This document shows positions 6,986-10,940 of a DNA stretch of 10,940 nucleotides, one piece after another (positions within the stretch are counted from its first letter, which is position 1; each line of letters starts with the position of its first letter). Under the pieces are notes generated by a model. It worked only from the letters and a program-made list of their open reading frames with translations, was not told the DNA's origin and made no database searches. The stretch spans positions 36,198 to 47,137 of the forward strand of contig JAAVHQ010000027.1 of NCBI GenBank assembly GCA_014799645.1. Reading direction: 5' to 3'. The stretch comes from Clostridiales bacterium (lineage in GTDB: Bacteria; Bacillota; Clostridia; Christensenellales; UBA3700). The position numbers and the translations under genes are program-made.

Positions 6986-7829
6986 TGTCGCCGTCCGTCG
7001 CGGATATAAATTCTTCAAGCAAAGCCGCTTGAAGTCTTTTTATCAAATCTTCAGCCTTACCGCCCACTTCTTTGCCGTCGACCTCGCCCACTTGCAGACA
7101 AAGCGAACCCGCGCTTGTGACTATTATCTCGTCGGCTTTCAACATCTCTTTCAGGTTGAAAGGTCTTACCTCGACGATTATCCCCATCTTCTCGCACATA
7201 GCCATCAAATGCGCTCTCGCCACGCCTGCTAGAATGAGATTGTCGGCGGGTGGCGTAATCAATCTTCCGTCTTTGAGAATATGTACGTTGCTGTGCGCGC
7301 ATTCGGTCACTCTGCCGTCGCGGTGAAATACCGTCTCGTATACGCCTTCTTTGAACGCTCTTTGCGAAGCCATTACCGTAGGGATAAGATTAAGCGTCTT
7401 TATGTTGCAATGCAAAAATCTCGTGTCTTTTTGCGTTACTACGCTAATTTTCTTGCTCATATCGACTATATCGCAAGGTTTGAGAACTACCCACAAATTA
7501 GCCTTGATATTCTCGCCGTAAGCGTGATTTCTGATTTGCGTACCTCTCGTCGCTTGCCAGTATACGAAAAGATTGCCGTCGTCGCATTTTTTGACCAAAT
7601 CTTTGAGCAAATTCGCAAGGTATTTTTTATCGAAATCGAGATTGATGTCAAGCGCTTTTGCGCTGTTGAAAAATCTATCTATATGCTCGTCAAGCGCAAA
7701 GATATTGTACTTTCTCGAATAGGTCGCGTCATACACGCCGTCGCCGAAAAAGCATACTCTGTCGTTCATAGGAATTTTCATATTTTCGAGTTCGCCGTAC
7801 TCGCCGTTGTAATAGCCCAAATATTTCAT
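6978..7829 (-). CDS. dat: D-amino-acid aminotransferase (class IV, PLP)
   Basis: This enzyme moves the amino group of D-alanine to 2-oxoglutarate, giving D-glutamate and pyruvate, and so links Alr to both cell-wall D-amino acids. The fold-type IV PLP lysine is in 'CNIKTLNLIP' (K144), followed by 'TECAHSNVHILKDGRL.TPPADNLILAG' (about 176-202) with E177 as the usual pyridine-nitrogen partner. The 'TRGTQIRNHAYG' segment (R100, H102) matches the Arg-x-His that binds the substrate carboxylate in the Bacillus D-amino-acid aminotransferase, and is the reason to prefer this over branched-chain aminotransferase. 'GVYDATYSRKYNIFALDEHIDRF' near the N-terminus also fits. I use the ATG at 7829 (283 residues), with GGGAGG about 7 nt upstream; a TTG two codons earlier is too close to that site. 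alr overlaps its 3' end. Confidence 0.92.
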   Translation of the reverse strand: MKYLGYYNGEYGELENMKIPMNDRVCFFGDGVYDATYSRKYNIFALDEHIDRFFNSAKALDINLDFDKKYLANLLKDLVKKCDDGNLFVYWQATRGTQIRNHAYGENIKANLWVVLKPCDIVDMSKKISVVTQKDTRFLHCNIKTLNLIPTVMASQRAFKEGVYETVFHRDGRVTECAHSNVHILKDGRLITPPADNLILAGVARAHLMAMCEKMGIIVEVRPFNLKEMLKADEIIVTSAGSLCLQVGEVDGKEVGGKAEDLIKRLQAALLEEFISATDGDND

Positions 7830-7876
7830 AATCAATCCTCCCTCTATCTATATAATATTTTTAAGGTGTTCGTTTT

Positions 7877-7882
7877 ATTATA
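7877..7882 (-). promoter_or_regulatory. Possible -10 box of dat-alr
   Basis: A perfect TATAAT on the minus strand lies about 50 nt before the dat start codon, in an AT-rich 95-bp spacer after xre. The -35 region at the right distance (TGTCAA, 7905-7900) is poor. dat may therefore have its own weak or activated promoter, be read through from xre, or both. No terminator stem is visible after xre. Confidence 0.4.
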
Positions 7883-7924
7883 TAAATATAGTTCGATAAT
7901 TGACACAAAAGGCGAATTTTACTT

Positions 7925-8272
7925 TTAATTGTCGCTAAGCGCGCTGACGTAGCCCAAGACCATAGACTGTTTTTTCAAAGAAAGTTTGCGATACTTTGCC
8001 AATAGTTCTCTTTCAGAATTTGTCAAGTATTCTCTCTCGTCTATTATTATCCTTCCGTCCTCGCTCTCCCTGCCTATCAAATAATCGATAGTCACGTTGA
8101 GATAATCGGCAATCTTGTTCACCGCCTCGATACTCGGCGACGAAGATTGCTTGCCAAACCACGACGCTATCGAAGACGCGGGAATGCCTGTATATTCGGA
8201 AAGTTGTTTTTGCGTGAGATTGTTCTCTCTCATTATTCTTTTGAGATTGCTGTTGAAGACCTGTCTATCCAT
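7925..8272 (-). CDS. XRE-family HTH transcriptional regulator
   Basis: A 115-residue DNA-binding protein. Residues 1 to about 62 are a Cro/C1-type helix-turn-helix domain: 'NLKRIMRENNLTQKQLSEYTGIPASSIASWFGKQSSSPSIEAVNKIADYLNVTIDYLIG', in which 'TQKQLSEYTGIPASSIASW' is the recognition unit and 'YLNVTIDYLIG' the closing signature. After a charged linker, 'LTNSERELLAKYRKLSLKKQSMVLGYVSAL' forms a helical C-terminal part, likely for dimerisation. I chose the ATG at 8272 because GGGGG lies about 8 nt upstream; an in-frame TTG 10 codons earlier has no site. It reads toward dat-alr, and its promoter overlaps a divergent consensus promoter with direct repeats between, an arrangement typical of an autoregulated repressor. 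Its target genes are not known. Confidence 0.92.
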   Translation of the reverse strand: MDRQVFNSNLKRIMRENNLTQKQLSEYTGIPASSIASWFGKQSSSPSIEAVNKIADYLNVTIDYLIGRESEDGRIIIDEREYLTNSERELLAKYRKLSLKKQSMVLGYVSALSDN

Positions 8273-8293
8273 ATCTGTACCCCCATCGACAAA

Positions 8294-8322
8294 TTTATAC
8301 AATTTTCGAAATTAAGTGTTGA
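8294..8322 (-). promoter_or_regulatory. Predicted xre promoter, overlapping the divergent one
   Basis: On the minus strand, TCAACA (8322-8317), 17 bp, TATAAA (8299-8294). Each box matches consensus in four or five of six positions. The -35 shares bases 8319-8322 with the -35 of the rightward promoter, so the two cannot easily be occupied by polymerase at once. Predicted start is about 15 nt before the xre ATG. Confidence 0.5.
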
Positions 8323-8340
8323 CAATTCGTAATTAAGTGT
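8307..8340. promoter_or_regulatory. Paired 13-bp direct repeats, candidate XRE operator
   Basis: CGAAATTAAGTGT (8307-8319) and CGTAATTAAGTGT (8328-8340) differ at one base and are spaced 21 bp apart, two turns of the helix, so they face the same side of DNA. The first overlaps the -35 boxes of both promoters, the second lies in the spacer of the rightward promoter just before its -10. This is the position expected for a repressor site controlling xre and the divergent transcript. Binding by the adjacent XRE protein is inferred. Confidence 0.6.
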
Positions 8341-8347
8341 GTATAAT
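8319..8347 (+). promoter_or_regulatory. Perfect consensus sigma-A promoter (rightward)
   Basis: TTGACA (8319-8324), exactly 17 bp, TATAAT (8342-8347): both boxes are perfect, the strongest promoter in the window. The predicted first base is G8354. There is no convincing protein start downstream before a terminator at 8407-8438, so it seems to drive a short RNA. Such strong promoters are often kept silent by a repressor. Confidence 0.85.
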
Positions 8348-8358
8348 ATAATTGTCAA
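8319..8358. repeat. 9-bp inverted repeat around the -10 box
   Basis: TTGACAATT (8319-8327) and AATTGTCAA (8350-8358) are perfect reverse complements placed symmetrically about the -10 box of the rightward promoter. The left arm contains the -35 hexamer and the right arm covers the transcription start. It could be a second operator, for a dimer contacting both ends of the promoter, or chance in AT-rich DNA. Confidence 0.5.
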
Positions 8359-8438
8359 AGGGATAACGATTTACACCCTGATTTATTATAATAACCTTTT
8401 CACAACAAAAATCTCCGCTTTTTCAAGCGGAGATTTTT
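8354..8438 (+). ncRNA. Candidate novel small RNA, about 85 nt
   Basis: Defined by a perfect promoter ending at 8347 and a perfect intrinsic terminator at 8407-8438. The RNA would start near G8354. No start codon with a ribosome binding site lies inside it: AAAGGG at 8357-8362 is not followed by ATG, GTG or TTG at usable distance. The 5' part can fold weakly (AGGG at about 8359-8362 with CCCT at about 8376-8379). A pyrimidine-rich unpaired segment AACCTTTTC (8393-8401) precedes the terminator and could pair with purine-rich ribosome binding sites of target mRNAs. It is divergent from the XRE gene. Alternatives are a terminated leader of the downstream GH2 gene (no antiterminator complementary to the stem was found) or a very short peptide gene with an unusual start. 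Confidence 0.55.
8407..8438 (+). terminator. Strong intrinsic terminator
   Basis: A perfect 14-bp stem, AAAAATCTCCGCTT with AAGCGGAGATTTTT, and a TTTC loop. The T-run of the right arm ends the rightward transcript; the matching A-run makes it able to work in both directions. It isolates the region between the consensus promoter and the GH2 gene. Confidence 0.9.
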
Positions 8439-8478
8439 GTAATGACCTTATTTTTGCGCTAATGACGGAATATTGCTA

Positions 8479-8508
8479 TTGCAATCACCCCACCTTTTCG
8501 GGTATAAT
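8479..8508 (+). promoter_or_regulatory. Predicted promoter of the GH2 gene
   Basis: TTGCAA (8479-8484), 18 bp, then perfect TATAAT (8503-8508). The predicted start at about 8515 leaves a very short leader that begins essentially at the ribosome binding site GAGGTG (8515-8520). The -35 lies in a small repeat, TATTGC TATTGC, ending in the palindrome ATTGCAAT (8478-8485), a possible regulator site. Confidence 0.55.
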
Positions 8509-8525
8509 TGAAATGAGGTGAAATT

Positions 8526-10205
8526 ATGAGTGAAATCAAAAGCGAATATCCCCGTCCGCAAATGCAAAGAGAAAACTGGCAATCTCTCGACGGCGAATGG
8601 AACTGCGCATTTATCAAAGGAAATTTATCTACAACAATCGACGGCGTTGATTGCGACTTAAAAATACGAGTGCCCTACTCCCCCGAAAGCGATTTGTCGG
8701 GCGTAAAACGTACGACTTTGCCAGATGAAGTATTGATATACAAGAAGACTTTTACAAGGCTTGAAGAGGACAAAATCGCCCTTTTGCATTTCGGCGCGGT
8801 AGACTATGAATGCAAGGTCTTTATCAACAATCAAGAGGTCGGCGGACATATCGGCGGATATACCTCTTTCGAGATAGACATTACCCCCTATTTGCAAGAG
8901 AAAAATGAGATTGTAGTATGCGCGGTCGACCCTACGGACACTCAGCCTATAAGCCGCGGCAAGCAAAAGACAAAGCACGGCGGAATTTGGTATACTCCCA
9001 CCTCGGGAATTTGGCAAAGCGTGTGGATTGAATACCTGCCCAAAAGATATATCAAATCGCTGAAAATCACGCCCGACTATGACAATTCAAAAGTATGTAT
9101 TTGCGCCGTTATCAACGATAATAGTAAAGACTTTACGATAGTTACCGAAGACGGCAAGCAATATTTATCAACCGACGGCGAGGTGGAAATAACTCTCGAC
9201 AATCCTATCGCGTGGACGCCCGAAAATCCGCATTTATATTACTTCAAAGTTGTATGCGGCGAGGACGTCGTTAACAGTTATTTTGCAATGCGCAAATTCT
9301 CTGTCGGCAAACGAGAGGACGGCAAGCCTTGTTTTATGCTCAACAATCAACCTTACTTTATGACGGGTCTACTCGATCAAGGCTATTGGGCGGACGGACT
9401 TTACACCGCCCCGAGCGACGAGGCTCTCATATACGATATTCAACTTGCAAAAGATTGCGGTTTCAACACGCTGAGAAAGCATATCAAAATCGAGCCTATG
9501 CGATGGTATTACCACTGCGACAGACTTGGTATGATCGTATGGCAAGACTTTGTCAACGGCGGCGGAAAATACAAGAAATCGGCAATCCTTATCTTGCCCA
9601 ATATCGGTATTAAAGTCAAGGACGACAATTACGGATTTTACGCGCGAAAAGACGAGCAAGGCAGACGATTATATTACAAAGAAATGAACGAAGTTGTCGC
9701 ACAGCTTTACAACTGTCCTTGCATCGCGCTTTGGACGCCTTTCAACGAAGGCTGGGGGCAGTTCGACAGTCTCAAAACCTGCGAATATCTGCGCTCGCTT
9801 GACAACACAAGACTTATTGACCACGCAAGCGGTTGGAGCGACCAAGGGGGCGAATACAGAAGTATTCACAAATACTTCGTACCTTTCAAAATGCCCAAAA
9901 AAGAAAAGCGTCCAGTGATACTTACCGAGTTCGGCGGTTACAGTCTATCGCTAAAAGGTCATACCTACTCCAAAAAGACGTTCGGCTATGCAATATACAA
10001 GAGCAAAGATAAGTTGATGAACGCTATTAGTGGCTTATGGCAAAAGGAAATCATACCCGCCAAAGAGCAAGGTCTTTGCGCCTCTATATATACTCAACTC
10101 TCCGACGTCCAAGACGAAACCAACGGCATCGTGACCTACGATAGACAAGTCGTAAAAATAGATTGCGAAAAGATGCGAGAACTTAATGAGAGGTTGAACG
10201 GTTAA
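8526..10205 (+). CDS. Cytoplasmic glycoside hydrolase family 2 enzyme
   Basis: A 559-residue retaining glycosidase of the LacZ/GusA superfamily. Residues about 10-170 are the sugar-binding jelly-roll ('RPQMQRENWQSLDGEWNC', then 'HFGAVDYECKVFINNQEVGGHIGGYTSFEIDIT' split over 88-120, and 'SGIWQSVWIEY' at 160-170). About 175-260 is the immunoglobulin-like sandwich. About 265-559 is the TIM barrel. The acid/base is in 'WTPFNEGWGQFD' (N407, E408) and the nucleophile in 'ILTEFGGYS' (E468); 'NTLRKHIKIEPMRWYYHCDRLGMIVWQDF' (314-342) is also a GH2 hallmark. There is no signal peptide, so it should act on imported oligosaccharides. The substrate (beta-galactoside, beta-glucuronide, alpha-arabinoside or other) cannot be fixed from sequence. 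It is shorter than LacZ and lacks its C-terminal domains. The ATG has GAGGTG upstream. It has no transporter neighbour here, and stands alone between two intergenic hairpins. Confidence 0.93.
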   Translation: MSEIKSEYPRPQMQRENWQSLDGEWNCAFIKGNLSTTIDGVDCDLKIRVPYSPESDLSGVKRTTLPDEVLIYKKTFTRLEEDKIALLHFGAVDYECKVFINNQEVGGHIGGYTSFEIDITPYLQEKNEIVVCAVDPTDTQPISRGKQKTKHGGIWYTPTSGIWQSVWIEYLPKRYIKSLKITPDYDNSKVCICAVINDNSKDFTIVTEDGKQYLSTDGEVEITLDNPIAWTPENPHLYYFKVVCGEDVVNSYFAMRKFSVGKREDGKPCFMLNNQPYFMTGLLDQGYWADGLYTAPSDEALIYDIQLAKDCGFNTLRKHIKIEPMRWYYHCDRLGMIVWQDFVNGGGKYKKSAILILPNIGIKVKDDNYGFYARKDEQGRRLYYKEMNEVVAQLYNCPCIALWTPFNEGWGQFDSLKTCEYLRSLDNTRLIDHASGWSDQGGEYRSIHKYFVPFKMPKKEKRPVILTEFGGYSLSLKGHTYSKKTFGYAIYKSKDKLMNAISGLWQKEIIPAKEQGLCASIYTQLSDVQDETNGIVTYDRQVVKIDCEKMRELNERLNG

Positions 10206-10241
10206 GCCTTAGGCATTAGATTTATTTGAGTGTTTGGGCTT

Positions 10242-10323
10242 ATAAGAGAATTTGCATTTAGTATCGGGCATCTTTTTTGGACGTTGCCAAAAAAATGATA
10301 TACTAAATTGCAAACACTCTTAT
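10242..10323. repeat. Long imperfect hairpin between convergent genes
   Basis: The 161-bp gap after GH2 holds an 82-nt imperfect inverted repeat: ATAAGAG (10242-10248) with CTCTTAT (10317-10323), TTTGC with GCAAA, ATTTAGTAT (10256-10264) with ATACTAAAT (10299-10307), and CAT-x-TTTTTTGG (to 10280) with CCAAAAAAATG (10287-10297), around a 6-nt loop ACGTTG. Roughly 32 base pairs form, with small bulges and one internal loop. A competing 9-bp stem, GAGTGTTTG (10228-10236) with CAAACACTC (10311-10319), uses the same right arm. It sits between the convergent GH2 and XRE genes, so it may stop transcription from both sides, but it lacks a trailing T-run and a GC-rich core. A short MITE-like element or a structured RNA are alternatives. 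Confidence 0.65.
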
Positions 10324-10366
10324 CGCCTTGGACTTGGGTTATTCTATTGTAGCAGTTATATTTACA

Positions 10367-10597
10367 CTATTTTTTATTTTCATAATATTCTGCTACGCAA
10401 AGAATATCGTTTGCGTCAAGATTTAGAATTTTACAAAGATTAGCAAATATATAAACTGGTGGCTTAGTATTACCATATAGATATTTTTCTAGTGTGGTTT
10501 CTTTTATTCCTATTTCTTTTGAAATTCCCGTTTTTGTAAATCTACTCTGTTCTACTGCTTTTGTTAATTTGTTTTGTATTTGAGCGTATGTTATCAT
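10367..10597 (-). CDS. Small XRE/Cro-like HTH regulator
   Basis: A 76-residue protein that is almost entirely one helix-turn-helix domain: 'NKLTKAVEQSRFTKTGISKEIGIKETTLEKYLYGNTKPPVYIFANLCKILNLDANDIL' with 'KTGISKEIGIKETTLEKYLYG' (22-42) as the DNA-reading part. It has no second domain and resembles phage or mobile-element Cro-like proteins in size. The ATG at 10597 has only a weak site (AAGGACGG, about 10 nt upstream). The gene and its surroundings are clearly more AT-rich than the enzymes to the left, and the next feature to the right is a broken XRE gene, so an acquired island beside tRNA-Asn is likely. Targets are unknown; it is transcribed alone, toward the long hairpin. Confidence 0.85.
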   Translation of the reverse strand: MITYAQIQNKLTKAVEQSRFTKTGISKEIGIKETTLEKYLYGNTKPPVYIFANLCKILNLDANDILCVAEYYENKK

Positions 10598-10630
10598 TTA
10601 TATCTTCCGTCCTTTCAATTTCATGATAAT

Positions 10631-10636
10631 ATTATA
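10631..10636 (-). promoter_or_regulatory. Possible -10 box of the small XRE gene
   Basis: A perfect TATAAT on the minus strand, 34 nt before the start codon. The region 17 bp further upstream (ACATTT) is not a good -35. A second TATAAT at 10673-10668 also lacks a clear -35. In such AT-rich DNA these matches carry limited weight. Confidence 0.3.
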
Positions 10637-10674
10637 AAGCAATTAATATATAAAATGTTAGATAAGTATTATAA

Positions 10675-10752
10675 GACTTGAAAATTAGCCAATCATCTAT
10701 TGCAAAATACTTTAATGAAACAACAGATTATATTTTGGGCGTAACCGATTAA
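10675..10752 (+). pseudogene. 3' remnant of an XRE-family regulator gene
   Basis: A 25-codon open stretch encodes 'DLKISQSSIAKYFNETTDYILGVTD' in two parts and ends with TAA. The tail 'IAKYFNETTDYILGVTD' is the classic end of the XRE helix-turn-helix domain (compare IADYLNVTIDYLIG in the gene at 7925-8272). No helix-turn-helix or start codon precedes it: the frame is closed by TAA at 10672-10674. A one-base frameshift would extend it only to ATG 10655 (MLDKYYK). It is therefore a truncated, probably dead gene, oriented opposite to the small XRE gene on its left. Confidence 0.55.
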
Positions 10753-10756
10753 GGTA

Positions 10757-10790
10757 AGTGAAAAGTGAAAAAGTAATAGTGAAGAAGTAA
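10757..10790. repeat. Short purine-rich AGTGAA-type repeats
   Basis: Four to five imperfect copies of a 6-8 nt unit, A(2-5)GTGA or AGTA, lie in tandem directly before the tRNA terminator hairpin. No coding frame uses them. They may be a decayed low-complexity tract or part of a small repeated element together with the adjacent palindrome. Confidence 0.45.
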
Positions 10791-10826
10791 AAAGCGACAA
10801 ATTGTTTTCACAATTTGTCGCTTTTT
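10789..10826 (-). terminator. Intrinsic terminator of tRNA-Asn
   Basis: A perfect 17-bp stem (arms 10789-10805 and 10810-10826) with a 4-nt loop, directly after the tRNA on its own strand, ending in a T-run (CGCTTTTTAC on the minus strand). The first stem base is the final A of the encoded CCA end. The core GCGACAAATTG / CAATTTGTCGC recurs at 1300-1322. Confidence 0.88.
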
Positions 10827-10901
10827 GGCGCCCTCAATAGGACTCGAACCTATGACACTGCGGTTAACAGCCGCATGCTCTACCGACTGAGCTATAAGGG
10901 C
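10826..10901 (-). tRNA. tRNA-Asn (anticodon GUU)
   Basis: The minus strand folds into a full cloverleaf of 76 nt with an encoded CCA end: acceptor GCCCTTA/TGAGGGC (one G-U pair), D stem GCTC/GAGC, anticodon stem TGCGG/CCGCA with loop CTGTTAA, T stem ATAGG/CCTAT with loop TTCGAGT. The anticodon GTT reads Asn codons AAC and AAU. A TATGCT at 10919-10914 could be its -10; the -35 would lie at or beyond the window edge. The gene is flanked on its 3' side by an accessory-looking AT-rich stretch, as is common where elements integrate at tRNA 3' ends. Confidence 0.97.
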
Positions 10902-10940
10902 TTATTGCTGTTTAGCATATTTATATTAAGGTATAAAAGA

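Noticed and set aside
6978..7829. Branched-chain aminotransferase or aminodeoxychorismate lyase
   Set aside because: Same fold, but the RxH carboxylate motif, the N-terminal pattern and coupling to alr fit D-amino-acid aminotransferase better.
8339..8521. 60-codon frame starting GTG at 8339 downstream of the consensus promoter
   Set aside because: Its start precedes the predicted transcription start, it reads through the terminator stem and the GH2 promoter, and shows no protein-like pattern.
8354..8525. Riboswitch or attenuator leader of the GH2 gene
   Set aside because: No known riboswitch core and no upstream segment complementary to the terminator arm; GH2 also has its own promoter after the terminator.
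10252..10443. Plus-strand frame across the long hairpin into the small XRE gene
   Set aside because: It spans the hairpin and is antisense to the XRE gene; no ribosome binding site.
10757..10826. CRISPR array
   Set aside because: Repeat units are only 6-8 nt, imperfect and without spacers; no cas gene is present.
10826..10850. attachment-site duplication of the tRNA-Asn 3' end
   Set aside because: I looked for a second copy of the tRNA 3' end inside the window and saw none, so no att site is claimed.

Overview
The window looks like a chromosomal segment of a low-to-moderate GC Gram-positive bacterium, most likely an uncultured gut or rumen member of the Clostridia. The evidence is a clostridial-type Rex redox repressor, GreA, strong GGAGG-type ribosome binding sites, sigma-A style promoters, a D-amino-acid aminotransferase of the Bacillus type, and two plant-glycan glycosidases. 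No lineage marker allows a firmer placement.

Layout, left to right. Positions 41-1279 hold a minus-strand rex-greA pair with its own promoter and terminator. A rightward small conserved gene (1375-1632) diverges from rex across a palindrome-rich spacer, and its promoter sits so close to the start codon that the mRNA may be leaderless. Positions 1637-5867 hold a minus-strand unit with a promoter before the ATPase gene: ABC-2 ATPase, ABC-2 permease, then an exported GH51 alpha-L-arabinofuranosidase with a signal sequence and a C-terminal membrane anchor. Positions 5870-8272 hold a minus-strand run of an XRE regulator, D-amino-acid aminotransferase (dat) and alanine racemase (alr). dat and alr overlap by 8 bp and together can make D-alanine and D-glutamate for peptidoglycan.

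The most interesting stretch is 8294-8440. The xre promoter overlaps a divergent, fully consensus sigma-A promoter. The two are threaded by 13-bp direct repeats one 21-bp period apart and by a 9-bp inverted repeat around the rightward -10 box. The rightward promoter has no credible protein gene: about 85 nt after the predicted start there is a perfect 14-bp terminator. I interpret this as an unannotated small RNA gene, probably under control of the XRE protein.

A cytoplasmic GH2 glycosidase (8526-10205) follows from its own promoter. The right end (10206-10825) is AT-rich and accessory in character. It holds a long imperfect hairpin (10242-10323), a small XRE/Cro-like gene, the 3' remnant of another XRE gene, short purine-rich repeats, and finally a tRNA-Asn(GUU) gene with a strong terminator. 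A dispersed 11-bp palindrome arm is shared by that terminator and the rex upstream region.

Functionally, the GH51 (outside or at the membrane) and GH2 (inside) enzymes suggest plant polysaccharide use. dat/alr serve cell-wall D-amino acid supply. The pairing of the ABC exporter with GH51 is positional, with no clear biochemical link.
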